The notes: generated by a model not told the origin, from the sequence alone. Positions 15,417-24,361 are shown, counted from the stretch's first letter. The stretch: 64,000 nt of DNA from Butyrivibrio sp. XPD2002 (GCF_000423945.1 NZ_KE384114.1:1-64000), one strand, 5' to 3'. Numbers and translations are program-made.

Positions 15417-17798
15417 ATGAAAATAAAGAAGATACTTGCATTATTAACAATTGCTGCGCTGACAGCATCGCTTATCGGATGCGGCGATACTGCTTCAGAG
15501 AGTGCAACAACTCAGGAAGCAGCTTCTGAGGTATCAACAGAGCATGAGACTGAAACTGAGGCAGCTGCCCAGGTCGAAGATACTGATTCAAAGAGTACAG
15601 CAACATCGTCGCTGGAGGCAACTTCTGCAGAGGAAAGGGCATCCATAGAGAAAGCGCTTAACCTCGCAAATAACGATGAAGTAACCTGGTCCTATGACAA
15701 AGATGCGGATGCCTGGGTAATGAGCATTGTAACAGCAGTTGCCAATGCGGAAATTGAAGACGAAGAAGGTGTTTCTGTTTGTGTACCGGGAGCATATATA
15801 AAGGGAATTGATACAGATGGTGATAGAGTGGAAGATATCACTGCCGCAAGCTATACAGAAGATGTTCACGGACAGCTTGTGATCGATTACGAAGCAGAAG
15901 TAACAAGCTCGAACGGGCAGATATATACAGCGTCCACCGCTCCTATAATTCTGAATACCGGAGCTGCAGGTTACAGCTCTTCCTCTAACACAAAGGCTTC
16001 AACATCTTATGCCTCTGAAGGCTATATCAATGTTTCCTGCGGAAACAGAGGAAAAAATGACACTGTTACAGATGAGAGTGGAAACGAGTACTATACAGGA
16101 GATGCACCGTCTTGTCTGGTGGATCAGAAGGCAGCATCACGATTTGTAAGATACAATATATTATTGGGCAATCTTCCTGGAAGTACAGAATACTGGGTTT
16201 CTACCGGTGGAAGTGGCGGCGGAGCACATGCAACCATGTTTGCAGCAACATCAAACAGTTCTGATTTTTATGATTATCAGATAGCGGTTGGGGCTGTTGG
16301 TGTTTACGTCAATGAAGATGGCACTTATGACACAACAGTTACCATTGATGGCGTGACCTATGATCTTTCTGATGGAGCATGGGGGGCTGTTGCATATTCA
16401 CCTATCACTTCTTTGTATGAAGCGGATATGGCCATGGCTTTTGAGTACTACATGGATTCTGATTATGATTTCAATACTTCATTCCAACAGCAGATGGCAA
16501 AGTACCTTTCAGAAGAGTACATGAATTACATCAATGATCAGAATCTTTCGGTTAAAGAAGCTGATGTGGAGCTCGATATTAATGGTGATGGAGATACAGA
16601 TGATACTATAGAGCTCTCTATTGAATATGACGAAACGAAGTATGCTGACACCAACGGCTATGGTGGAACATATGTTGATTTCTACCTTGCAGAATTTGTT
16701 TCAAATCTGCAGTGGTACCTTGATAACCTGGATTATGCAGATGGTTGGACCTGGTTCGGTGAAGATGGCAATGCACTTTCTGACGAAGAAGTTGCAGCTA
16801 TGACATCTGAAGACAAAGCGGCTGCTTTTATAGAAGGCAGATATGCTAAGAGCAGTACATCATCAGGCGGAATGGGCGGCCCTGGTGGTGGAATGCCCGG
16901 AGGCCATGACGGAATGAAAGGCGGGCCTGACGGTGATATGACCGGAGGACCAGGTGGTGACATGACAGGAACACCTCCTGATATGGCTGGAAATAACGAG
17001 ACTTCAGAAAAAACTGAAGGAGAGGACAGGAGCTTTGCAAATGCTGATGTTGCGGCAAACTCAGCAGGAGACACCATGGATGTAGGAACTCCTGATGCAG
17101 GTACAACCCAGTCAGCAGGAAGCAAAACAGATTCATCAAATTACTCAACATATGAAGAAATGCTTGATGCTTACCAGAGTGATGTTGCAGAAATATACGA
17201 AGGCGATAAATATGGAAATGTGATTGTTGATCTTTATAATCCGCTTAATTACATAGGCGACGAAGGCGGAACAGATCCTACATGGATAAGGATGGTCTGC
17301 GGAGCATCAGAAGGTGATATTTCAATGTTCAACTCACTTAACCTTCAGATTGCATTCCTTTCTTCAGGAGTTGATGCTGATATCGAATGGCAGTGGGATG
17401 GCGGACATGTACCGTCAGAGATTCTTGGAAATTCTCTTGCTCTTACTGTAGATGCCATGTATGGCGAGTATGTAGACGGAGCAGTTAAGATTACAAAGTC
17501 TGCAGCTGAGCCGCAGACTGAAAATGGAGATGCTACAGAGGCAACCGGAACGGATATAAGCAGCTGGGTAAATTATGATGATACATCTGCTGTGACATTC
17601 ACAGTGGCAGATGCGGTCAGCTACAGAACAGCTCGTGCCAGCAAGTCTACTCCGGGATTTGATGTAATCGATTATGGCCAGGAAGACTATGTGTTTGGTG
17701 ATTCTGAGACTGATGCCAGACATTGGAGTAAATGGGTATTAAAGGTTCTTGAAGAACATCAGGAGGAGCTTGAAGAGTTGTTTAATAGTGGTAAGTAA
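15417..17798 (+). CDS. Tannase-like alpha/beta hydrolase lipoprotein
   Basis: 793 residues. The lipoprotein signal ends at Cys22 (lipobox IGC) and is followed by a Thr/Glu/Ser linker. The body resembles bacterial tannases/feruloyl esterases: SCGNRGKND, the segment APSCLVDQKAASRFVRYN, and a nucleophile elbow GGSGGGAHA with Ser266. A Gly/Met/Pro-rich low-complexity insert lies at about 482-525, and the DARHWSKWVL end fits the family's last catalytic region. It probably hydrolyses galloyl or related esters at the cell surface. The low-complexity insert is unusual and is shared in style with the esterase at 35017. Confidence 0.75.
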   Translation: MKIKKILALLTIAALTASLIGCGDTASESATTQEAASEVSTEHETETEAAAQVEDTDSKSTATSSLEATSAEERASIEKALNLANNDEVTWSYDKDADAWVMSIVTAVANAEIEDEEGVSVCVPGAYIKGIDTDGDRVEDITAASYTEDVHGQLVIDYEAEVTSSNGQIYTASTAPIILNTGAAGYSSSSNTKASTSYASEGYINVSCGNRGKNDTVTDESGNEYYTGDAPSCLVDQKAASRFVRYNILLGNLPGSTEYWVSTGGSGGGAHATMFAATSNSSDFYDYQIAVGAVGVYVNEDGTYDTTVTIDGVTYDLSDGAWGAVAYSPITSLYEADMAMAFEYYMDSDYDFNTSFQQQMAKYLSEEYMNYINDQNLSVKEADVELDINGDGDTDDTIELSIEYDETKYADTNGYGGTYVDFYLAEFVSNLQWYLDNLDYADGWTWFGEDGNALSDEEVAAMTSEDKAAAFIEGRYAKSSTSSGGMGGPGGGMPGGHDGMKGGPDGDMTGGPGGDMTGTPPDMAGNNETSEKTEGEDRSFANADVAANSAGDTMDVGTPDAGTTQSAGSKTDSSNYSTYEEMLDAYQSDVAEIYEGDKYGNVIVDLYNPLNYIGDEGGTDPTWIRMVCGASEGDISMFNSLNLQIAFLSSGVDADIEWQWDGGHVPSEILGNSLALTVDAMYGEYVDGAVKITKSAAEPQTENGDATEATGTDISSWVNYDDTSAVTFTVADAVSYRTARASKSTPGFDVIDYGQEDYVFGDSETDARHWSKWVLKVLEEHQEELEELFNSGK

Positions 17799-17870
17799 AA
17801 ATATAAGACAGAGTTGGATAAAATAGCATGATTTCAGAAAAAGAAAGAAATTATCGGTATTAAAGAGAAA

Positions 17871-17903
17871 ATGCATTTTCATGATAGAGATCCCGTAAAA
17901 GAA
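17871..17903 (+). repeat. 33-nt repeat, copy 1
   Basis: 33 bases match 23941-23973 with two differences; the constant core is ATGATAGAGATCCCG followed by TAAAAGAA. Each copy is directly followed by a terminator hairpin, a TTGACA promoter and a small HTH regulator gene. Confidence 0.7.
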
Positions 17904-17904
17904 A

Positions 17905-17943
17905 ACGGCAGAAGGGGTGTAAACCTGATCTGCCGTCTTTTTT
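17905..17943 (+). terminator. Rho-independent terminator
   Basis: ACGGCAGA (17905-17912) and TCTGCCGT (17929-17936) pair perfectly and are followed by CTTTTTT. It closes the tannase-like transcript. Confidence 0.85.
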
Positions 17944-17954
17944 ACTTATAAACA

Positions 17955-17989
17955 TTGACATATCGCGAAAGATAGATATAATAAATGTA
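17955..17989 (+). promoter_or_regulatory. Consensus promoter for a leaderless ArsR gene
   Basis: TTGACA (17955-17960), 16 bp, TATAAT (17977-17982). The ATG at 17989 is seven bases after the -10, where transcription should begin, so the mRNA would have essentially no 5' leader and there is no ribosome site. TATCGCGAAAGATA, an imperfect palindrome in the spacer, is a possible operator. Confidence 0.65.
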
Positions 17990-18303
17990 TGGATAAGATT
18001 GAAATTTTTAAAGCACTATCAAATGAAACACGGCTCAGCATAATTGAGTGGTTGAAGGAACCGGAGAAAAACTTTCCGCCGCAGGGAGGACATTTTGATG
18101 ATGTGGTGGATCTGAAAGGCGGTGTGTGTGTTGGAAGCATCCGCGACAAAGCCGGGATATCACAGTCAACCGTATCTCATTACCTAGATATGCTGCAAAA
18201 AGCAGGCTTGCTTCTTTCTGAAAGACACGGAAAGTGGACATATTACAGACGGAATGAAGAAATCCTCGCTGCGCTGGCAGACTACTTCGGTCACGAAATT
18301 TAA
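17989..18303 (+). CDS. ArsR-family winged-helix regulator
   Basis: 104 residues. The N-terminal IFKALSNETRLSIIEWLKEP is the classic ArsR start, and the recognition helix region reads KAGISQSTVSHYLDMLQKAG with the beta wing ERHGKWTYYRRNEE. No ELCVCDL metal motif is present; GGVCVGSIRD replaces it, so it may sense something other than arsenite. It has no ribosome site; the promoter places the transcript start at the ATG. The downstream radical SAM and OYE-like genes are probable targets. Confidence 0.88.
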   Translation: MDKIEIFKALSNETRLSIIEWLKEPEKNFPPQGGHFDDVVDLKGGVCVGSIRDKAGISQSTVSHYLDMLQKAGLLLSERHGKWTYYRRNEEILAALADYFGHEI

Positions 18304-18404
18304 GTTGTGCATAGATTAGACGGGATGAAGATCCCGTTTAATTTAAATCCTTACATATCGACAATACGAGATATAAGGATATATAGAAATGAGGAGGAAT
18401 TCGT

Positions 18405-19283
18405 ATGCATTTTTCATGTGGAATCGTTAGACCGCCTTATGAGGCTGGTTCCTGTTTTTTACAAGTAACGTCGGGTTGTTCGCATAATAAGTGCCGCTTT
18501 TGCACTTTTTACAAGGAAGCACCTTTCTCCGTATCTCCGGAGAGTGAGATACGGGAGGATCTTCAGGAGATCCGGGATTCCGGATGGAAGGTAAAGCGGA
18601 TTTTTCTGCAAGGCGCAGATCCGTTCCTGCTGAGCTACGAGAGGCTTAAAAGAATCATGGACTTGATTAAAGAATACCTGCCCTGGGGTGTTTCTGTCGG
18701 CGGATATGGTCGGGTTGACAGCGTAAAGAACAAGTCTGTGGAGCAGCTTAAGTCACTGAAAGAAATGGGATATGACATGATCGTATTCGGAATAGAGTCA
18801 GGTGATGATGCGGTTCTTGACAAGATGAACAAAGGATATCATGGAAGTGATATCGTGGAGCAGCTCTCCAAGATGGATGAGGCGGGAATGCATTATTCCG
18901 TCATCTTCTTATATGGGCTGGGAGGTCATGATTATGGTATGGGGCATGCAATAAAAACGGCGGAAGTGTTAAACCACCTGTCGCCTGTCAGGGTGCTGGC
19001 TTCCGGACTCTCCATCTTCCCTGATACGCCGCTTATGGAAGAAGTGAGAAGGGGTGAGTTTGTAGAAGCTACAGAGACAGAAAAGATACAGGAACTATAT
19101 ACTTTTGTGAAGACGCTTGATATCCACACTCTGCTGGATGCGACGAATGTCTCCAACATGATGCCGGTATACGGATACCTTCCGGAAGAGAAGGATAAGA
19201 TACTGGCGATGCTCAAACAGGGTGCAGACGAACAGGGAGAAGAGCGATTGCGGATGCGAAGAGACAGCATGAGAAGCCTGTGA
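18405..19283 (+). CDS. Radical SAM protein
   Basis: 292 residues starting after GAGGAGGAA. The cluster motif TSGCSHNKCRFC gives Cys25, Cys30 and Cys33, a CX4CX2C spacing as in a group of Elp3-related/COG1032 proteins. The SAM-binding features include QGADPFLLSYERL and FGIESGDDAVLDKMNKG. It binds a 4Fe-4S cluster and cleaves SAM to a radical. The substrate is unknown. It is between an ArsR regulator and an OYE-type reductase. Confidence 0.85.
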   Translation: MHFSCGIVRPPYEAGSCFLQVTSGCSHNKCRFCTFYKEAPFSVSPESEIREDLQEIRDSGWKVKRIFLQGADPFLLSYERLKRIMDLIKEYLPWGVSVGGYGRVDSVKNKSVEQLKSLKEMGYDMIVFGIESGDDAVLDKMNKGYHGSDIVEQLSKMDEAGMHYSVIFLYGLGGHDYGMGHAIKTAEVLNHLSPVRVLASGLSIFPDTPLMEEVRRGEFVEATETEKIQELYTFVKTLDIHTLLDATNVSNMMPVYGYLPEEKDKILAMLKQGADEQGEERLRMRRDSMRSL

Positions 19284-19337
19284 CCTGGAAAGGGACAGGA
19301 ATAATATACAAAAGCAAATGAACTAATGGAGGGCATT

Positions 19338-21266
19338 ATGAAACTGACGAAAATCTTTGAACCGATCACGATCAACAAGACAGAGTTTAAAAACCGTATG
19401 GTAGTCTCTGCAATGGTTACGAATTACTGTAATGAAGCCGGAACACCGACAGAAAAATTCATGGCTTATCATGAACACAAGGCAAAGGGCGGATATGGGA
19501 TCATCATTACAGAGGATTTTGCCGTAACAAGGACTGCGGGGGCATCGAAAACACTGGCTGGCCTTTGGGAAGACAGACAGGTAGAACCTTGGAGAATGTT
19601 TACGGAAAGAATTCACAAGGCAGGTGCAAAGACCATTGCGCAAATCTATCATGCCGGAAGAGAAACGTCCAGTCAGATTACCGGTGAACAGCCGATTGCT
19701 CCGTCTGCGATCAAAGATCCTACTATGCCTGAAACGCCGCGTGAAATGAGCATTGATGAGATCCATGATCTGGAGAAGTCGTTTGTGGACGCTGCACTGC
19801 GGGCAAAGGCTGCCGGCTTTGATGGGGTAGAGGTTCACGGTGCTCATGGATACCTGATCAACCAGTTTGTCTCTCCATTTTCAAACAAACGCTGTGATGA
19901 ATATGGAGGTACCACCGAGAACCGGACAAGATTTCCGCGTGAGATCATACAGGCGATCCGTAAGGCGGCGGGTGAGGATTTTCCGATCTTCTATCGCATG
20001 AGTTCTGAAGAATATGTTCCGGGAGGACTTGAAATAGAGGAATCGAAACTGATTGCAAGACTGATGGAGGATGCCGGTGCGGACTGTATCCATTGTTCAC
20101 AGGGCGTATTTGCGACCGGACATATTATCATCCCGCCTGCACCGGTTCCTGTCGGCGGCTTTGTCCATCACGCGGCCGCATTGAAAACGGTCGTGGATAT
20201 TCCGGTTATCGCAGTCGGCAGAATCAATGACCCGATGCTTGCGGAAAACATCCTTGCATCCGGAAGCGCTGATCTTTGTACAATGGGAAGGGCTTCCCTT
20301 GCCGATCCCGAAATGCCGGAGAAAGCACGCAGGGGAGACTTTGCTTCAATCCTCCATTGCATCGGCTGTGTCCAGGGATGCGCAGGGGAACATGAGCAGG
20401 GGCATCCAATCCGCTGTCTTGTAAATCCTCTCACCGGCATGGAAGATTTATATGATGTTTCTCCAGCTGCAGAACAAAAAAAGGTAGTGGTTGTTGGCGG
20501 AGGAGTTTCGGGATGTGAAGCAGCAATAGCAGCTGCAGGCAGAGGACACCATGTTACACTTCTAGAAAAATCGGGAGAACTTGGCGGTCAATGGATCGCA
20601 GCTTCCATCCCGATGGCAAAAGGGGATTTCTCGTCTTTCATTGTCTGGCAGAAGCACATGCTGGAAAAGCTTGGCGTTGAAGTTCGTTTCCATGTTGATG
20701 TTACCAAAGATACATTAGAGGAGATGAAGCCGGATGCCGTCATTCTTGCGACAGGATCAAATCCTGCAATGCCGCCCATCAAAGGACTTCGGGAATATGG
20801 TGTTGTTGCACAAAAGGTACTCAGGGGAGAAGCAGAAGTCGGCAACAAGGTCGTTGTGATCGGAGGCGGTCTTGTAGGTGCAGAAACAGCGGATTATCTG
20901 GCTGAGCATGGCTGCGGGGACGTGACGATAGTAGAAATGCTTCCGCAGATCGTGAAGGATGGCGAACCTGCTCCTACCTATTATCTGAAAAAGAGAATGG
21001 CGGAGCATGGAGTAAAGGTGCTTACCTCTACTGCAGTGCAGGAAGTGAAGGAACACGGCGTCGTGTACAAGAAAGATGATTACTGTGCTGAGATCTCAGA
21101 TGTTGATACTGTTGTGATCGCTATCGGTGTCCGTGCAAATACAGTCCTGGAAGAGTCTTTAACTGACTGCGATTTTACAATCGTATCTGTCGGAGACTGT
21201 CATGAGCGCGCTAAGAATGGATACAGGGGAATCCAGGAAGGCTATGAGGCTGGTATTCTCATATGA
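19338..21266 (+). CDS. NADH:flavin oxidoreductase / 2,4-dienoyl-CoA-reductase-like
   Basis: 642 residues, starting after GGAGG (19328-19332). The first ~370 residues form an FMN TIM barrel of the old yellow enzyme family (GVEVHGAHGYLINQFVSPF). The Cys cluster CIGCVQGC plus a Cys about 11 residues on binds a 4Fe-4S centre near residue 341. The C-terminal half holds FAD (VVVVGGGVSGCEAA) and NAD(P)H (VVVIGGGLVGAETA) Rossmann motifs. It resembles BaiCD/FadH-type enoate reductases. Probably reduces alpha,beta-unsaturated substrates. Confidence 0.9.
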   Translation: MKLTKIFEPITINKTEFKNRMVVSAMVTNYCNEAGTPTEKFMAYHEHKAKGGYGIIITEDFAVTRTAGASKTLAGLWEDRQVEPWRMFTERIHKAGAKTIAQIYHAGRETSSQITGEQPIAPSAIKDPTMPETPREMSIDEIHDLEKSFVDAALRAKAAGFDGVEVHGAHGYLINQFVSPFSNKRCDEYGGTTENRTRFPREIIQAIRKAAGEDFPIFYRMSSEEYVPGGLEIEESKLIARLMEDAGADCIHCSQGVFATGHIIIPPAPVPVGGFVHHAAALKTVVDIPVIAVGRINDPMLAENILASGSADLCTMGRASLADPEMPEKARRGDFASILHCIGCVQGCAGEHEQGHPIRCLVNPLTGMEDLYDVSPAAEQKKVVVVGGGVSGCEAAIAAAGRGHHVTLLEKSGELGGQWIAASIPMAKGDFSSFIVWQKHMLEKLGVEVRFHVDVTKDTLEEMKPDAVILATGSNPAMPPIKGLREYGVVAQKVLRGEAEVGNKVVVIGGGLVGAETADYLAEHGCGDVTIVEMLPQIVKDGEPAPTYYLKKRMAEHGVKVLTSTAVQEVKEHGVVYKKDDYCAEISDVDTVVIAIGVRANTVLEESLTDCDFTIVSVGDCHERAKNGYRGIQEGYEAGILI

Positions 21267-21717
21267 TGAAACAGGAAGCTGATTTGAACAGTGAGAAGCA
21301 GATATATCTTACCTGTGAAAAATACTATATTTTGAACTTCTTATCTTTGCGGCAGGCATGATGGGGGCATATACCTTCAATCTGCGCGGCGGTGTGTTCT
21401 GCAATGCGTAGACTGCCAATGTCGTACTTATGGCGCTGGCATTTGGAAAGGGCGAAATAGCAAACGGGGTGTATTATCTGATTCCTATAAGTGCATACAT
21501 CGCGGGGGTAGCTATATCAGAAATTCTGCCACGCAGGGTAAGAAAGATCCATTTCCTAAGATGGGATACATATTTAGTGGGATTTGAGATGCTTATCCTG
21601 TTCTTGATTGGATTTTTGCCTTTGTCTGTACCAGTGCAGATCGTGCAGGTGCTGATCAATTTTATCTGCTCGATGCAATACAATACGTTCCGGCAGGCCG
21701 AAGGGATAGATCTATAG
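21263..21717 (+). pseudogene. DUF1275/YoaK-like membrane protein, decayed
   Basis: Starting at an ATG overlapping the OYE stop, the frame reads MKQEADLNSEKQIYLTCEK, then shifts to another frame (ILYFELLIFAAGMMGAYTF), meets a TAG at 21409-21411 where relatives have Gln (NA*TANVVLMALAFG), and ends early after SMQYNTFRQAEG. The text matches the DUF1275 membrane family. One frameshift, one nonsense codon and a lost C-terminus show it is dead. Confidence 0.85.
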
Positions 21718-21779
21718 AGGTATATCTCCACAGAAGTAATAATGATAGAACATAAAATCCGAAGTTATGATATGTGTGC

Positions 21780-21830
21780 TTGACAAAAATACTCCTATAT
21801 CGTAGTATAAAACTACGATATAGGAGTATT
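21780..21830 (+). promoter_or_regulatory. MarR promoter with long inverted repeat
   Basis: TTGACA (21780-21785) and TAGTAT (21803-21808) with a 17-bp spacer. An inverted repeat with 18 perfect pairs (arms ATACTCCTATATCGTAGT at 21789-21806 and its complement at 21812-21829; 19 with the next A-T pair) and a 5-base centre covers the spacer, -10 and ribosome site (AGGAG at 21822). It fits autorepression by the MarR protein. Confidence 0.85.
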
Positions 21831-21835
21831 AAATT

Positions 21836-22273
21836 ATGAAGACAAATGGTGGATTTCTTGTTACAAAAATAAAACAGCTGGGTGATCGTATATTTGAAAG
21901 GATACTGGCAGAAAAAAACATTGATGCATTTAACGGAGCTCAGGGAAGGATTCTTTATGTCTTATGGCAGGAAGATGGAGTTCCTATTAAAATTATTTCC
22001 GAGAAAAGCGGACTTGCAATTACTTCACTTACAACCATGCTTGAGCGGATGGAAAAAAACGGACTGATAAGCCGCAAAACTGATGAAGCTGATAAGAGAA
22101 AAACTCTTCTGTTCCTCACAGATAAAGCCAAAGAACTTAAAGAAGCTTATGACTCCGTATCAAATGAGATGGGGAATATTTATTATCGTGATTTTACGGA
22201 TAAAGAGATTCTTCAGTTTGAAGAGTATCTTAACCGCATCAGGGTAAACCTTGAGGAATGGAGTGACAAATGA
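21836..22273 (+). CDS. MarR regulator of the radical SAM mobile pair
   Basis: 145 residues with a MarR winged helix: the recognition helix region ISEKSGLAITSLTTMLERM and wing LISRKTDEADKRKTLLFLT. Its last codon overlaps the first radical SAM gene (ATGA), and a near-perfect inverted repeat covers its own promoter. The order MarR + two rSAM genes matches what NCBI families call the radical SAM mobile pair system. The ligand is unknown. Confidence 0.88.
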   Translation: MKTNGGFLVTKIKQLGDRIFERILAEKNIDAFNGAQGRILYVLWQEDGVPIKIISEKSGLAITSLTTMLERMEKNGLISRKTDEADKRKTLLFLTDKAKELKEAYDSVSNEMGNIYYRDFTDKEILQFEEYLNRIRVNLEEWSDK

Positions 22274-22968
22274 GTATTTGTATTAAAGATCAGATTCAGA
22301 ACATGAATCTTGTTATAGGGTGTACTGTTGGATGTCCGTACTGCTATGCCAGAAACAATACGAGGCGTTATCACATCATAGATGATTTTGAAAAGCCACA
22401 GTTTTTTCAAGGAAAGCTTCGTATGATGGAAAAGAAAAAGCCGCAGAATTTTCTGCTGACCGGCATGAGCGATCTCTCGGGCTGGCATGAGGAATGGAGA
22501 GAGGAAGTCTTTAAAAAGATAGCAGAGAATCCTCAGCACCAGTTTCTTTTTCTTACCAAACGACCGGATCTTCTGTCTTTTGAAACAGATCTTGATAATG
22601 CATGGTTTGGCGTTACAGTTACGAGAAAGTCTGAGTTATGGCGTATTGATGCACTGCGGAGCAATGTGAAGGCAAAAAAATATCATGTTACCTTTGAGCC
22701 TTTGTTCGATGATCCGGGTAAGGTTGATCTTACAGGCATTGACTGGATTGTGGTGGGAACCATGACAGGTGCAAAGAGCAGGACTGTTAAAACAGATCCC
22801 GGGTGGGTTTATTCATTGACAGAACAGGCTCATGAACTGAACATTCCGGTATTCTGGAAAGAAGATCTTGTTCCGATTATGGGAGAAGAAATGATACAGG
22901 AAATGCCGGATGCTTTTAACAAAGTGCTGGAGGAACAGAGGATATGGAACAACCAGAAATCAAAGTAA
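22270..22968 (+). CDS. Radical SAM mobile pair protein A
   Basis: 232 residues. IGCTVGCPYCYARN gives the CX3CX2C cluster motif at Cys18, Cys22 and Cys25. FLLTGMSDLSGWHEEWREEV, FLFLTKRPDLL and WFGVTVTRKSELWRI match the DUF5131/Gp37-like rSAM family, in which the chain is short. It overlaps the MarR gene by four bases and protein B by 25, so the three are translated together. The function of the pair is not known to me. Confidence 0.85.
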   Translation: MSICIKDQIQNMNLVIGCTVGCPYCYARNNTRRYHIIDDFEKPQFFQGKLRMMEKKKPQNFLLTGMSDLSGWHEEWREEVFKKIAENPQHQFLFLTKRPDLLSFETDLDNAWFGVTVTRKSELWRIDALRSNVKAKKYHVTFEPLFDDPGKVDLTGIDWIVVGTMTGAKSRTVKTDPGWVYSLTEQAHELNIPVFWKEDLVPIMGEEMIQEMPDAFNKVLEEQRIWNNQKSK

Positions 22969-23867
22969 ATCATATAGAAACAAAAAGTGTAATGACAAAA
23001 TCGAATACTCCTATTGGAGGATATTCGGTGAATCCCTATGTGGGGTGTCCCCATGCCTGTAAATACTGCTATGCATCTTTTATGAAACGCTTTACAGGGC
23101 ATACGGAGGAATGGGGAACTTTCATGGATGTGAAAGACTGGCCTGAAATAAAGAATCCAAAGAAGTATGCCGGCCAGAAGGTGATCATTGGAACAGTTAC
23201 GGATGGTTATAATCCGCTAGAGGAAACATATAAAAATACAAGAAGACTTCTGGAAGAACTAAAGGACAGTGGTGCGGACATACTTATCTGCACAAAGTCA
23301 GACCTTGTACTAAGAGATCTGGATCTGCTAAAAGAGATCAATGAAAATAGCAGACTTACAGTATCATGGTCAATCAATACTCTTGATGAAGAGTTTAAAG
23401 ATGATATGGATGCGGCAGTAAGCATAGAAAGAAGGCTTGCTGCAATGAAAGAGGTATATGCGGCAGGCATTCGTACAATTTGCTTCATTTCACCCGTGTT
23501 CCCGGGGATTACGGATATAGAAGCAATCATAGACAGGACAAAAGATCAGTGTGACCTTGTATGGCTTGAGAATCTGAATCTTCGCGGAGGTTTTAAGGCA
23601 GATATCATGAAATACATTTCCGATAAACATCCGGATCTGGTGCCGCTGTATGACGAAATTTATAACAAAAAGAACCGCAGCTATTTTGAAACGCTGGAAA
23701 AGAAAGCAGAAGAGCTGGCTAAAAAGTATGATTGCAGGTTTGTTGATAATGAAACTCCGTATGAGAGAGTAGAGAAAGGACATCCAACAATCGTAGATTA
23801 CTTTTACCACGAAGAAGTAAGAGGAACTGCCAATAGTGGAAAGAGAAATGTAATACATAATCCTTGA
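22944..23867 (+). CDS. Radical SAM mobile pair protein B (SPL-like)
   Basis: 307 residues. GYSVNPYVGCPHACKYCYA carries the CX3CX2C motif (Cys35, Cys39, Cys42), and IGTVTDGYNPLEETYKNTR and ILICTKSDLVLRDLDLL are like spore-photoproduct-lyase-type radical SAM proteins. It ends in a basic tail. It starts inside the end of protein A with its own AGAGG site. The known association suggests a mobile cassette, but the substrate, possibly nucleic acid by similarity to SPL, is an inference. Confidence 0.85.
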   Translation: MEQPEIKVNHIETKSVMTKSNTPIGGYSVNPYVGCPHACKYCYASFMKRFTGHTEEWGTFMDVKDWPEIKNPKKYAGQKVIIGTVTDGYNPLEETYKNTRRLLEELKDSGADILICTKSDLVLRDLDLLKEINENSRLTVSWSINTLDEEFKDDMDAAVSIERRLAAMKEVYAAGIRTICFISPVFPGITDIEAIIDRTKDQCDLVWLENLNLRGGFKADIMKYISDKHPDLVPLYDEIYNKKNRSYFETLEKKAEELAKKYDCRFVDNETPYERVEKGHPTIVDYFYHEEVRGTANSGKRNVIHNP

Positions 23868-23940
23868 TGGAAGAATAAACCGGAAGTTAATCGCAAAACT
23901 TCAAGTTTGTGCATATAGAAACACTTTTGTAAAAAGGGAG

Positions 23941-23973
23941 ATACATTTTTATGATAGAGATCCCGTAAAAGAA
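23941..23973 (+). repeat. 33-nt repeat, copy 2
   Basis: Matches 17871-17903 with two differences. Like copy 1 it sits after a complete operon and before a terminator, a TTGACA promoter and a small regulator gene. Confidence 0.7.
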
Positions 23974-24008
23974 GCTGATTGTCGATTATGGCAGTCAGCT
24001 TTATTTTT
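23972..24008 (+). terminator. Rho-independent terminator
   Basis: AAGCTGATTG (23972-23981) and CAGTCAGCTT (23992-24001) pair with one G-T wobble and are followed by TATTTTTT. It closes the radical SAM pair operon. Confidence 0.75.
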
Positions 24009-24012
24009 TGCA

Positions 24013-24074
24013 TTGACATGCACGCAATGACTACATTAAAATGAGGGTAGATAAATACACGCATTGACTACATT
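24013..24074 (+). promoter_or_regulatory. Promoter with two direct repeats before HTH gene
   Basis: TTGACA (24013-24018) and TAAAAT (24037-24042). The 16-mer ACGCAATGACTACATT (24022-24037) recurs with one change at 24059-24074, between the promoter and the start codon. The repeats probably bind the HTH protein encoded just downstream. Confidence 0.6.
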
Positions 24075-24088
24075 GATGGAGGTAGCCT

Positions 24089-24361
24089 ATGAAGAAAGAT
24101 ATTTATGATGTAGAAGGCATTCAGATTGAAGTTGAAAGAACTGACAAGGATGACAAAGAGGCTGAGCGTCGTAAGACAGCTTACATGTTTAAAGTAATCA
24201 GGAAACAGTCAGGTATGAATCGTACAGAATTTGCCAAGTGGCTTGGAGTTCCTTATAGAACTATGCAGGAGTGGGAGCTTGGACGTAGACAGATGCCTGA
24301 CTATGTACTTCGTTTGATTGCCTATAAGGTAGCAAATGAAAAGCGTGAGGGGAGTATCTGA
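24089..24361 (+). CDS. Helix-turn-helix (XRE-like) regulator
   Basis: 90 residues. The C-terminal half is an XRE-type HTH (FKVIRKQSGMNRTEFAKWLG then PYRTMQEWELGRRQMPDYV). The N-terminal part, IYDVEGIQIEVERTD, is a short strand pair. Small proteins like this are often antitoxins, but no toxin gene is next to it; the next reading frame is a broken flavin reductase. Two direct repeats in its leader suggest autoregulation. RBS GGAGG. Confidence 0.75.
   Translation: MKKDIYDVEGIQIEVERTDKDDKEAERRKTAYMFKVIRKQSGMNRTEFAKWLGVPYRTMQEWELGRRQMPDYVLRLIAYKVANEKREGSI

Noticed and set aside
21789-21829. Riboswitch or RNA thermometer in the MarR leader
   Set aside because: The left arm lies upstream of the expected transcription start, so the inverted repeat is better explained as a DNA operator.
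24089-24361. Type II toxin-antitoxin pair
   Set aside because: The HTH protein looks antitoxin-like, but the following frame is a broken flavin reductase, not a toxin.
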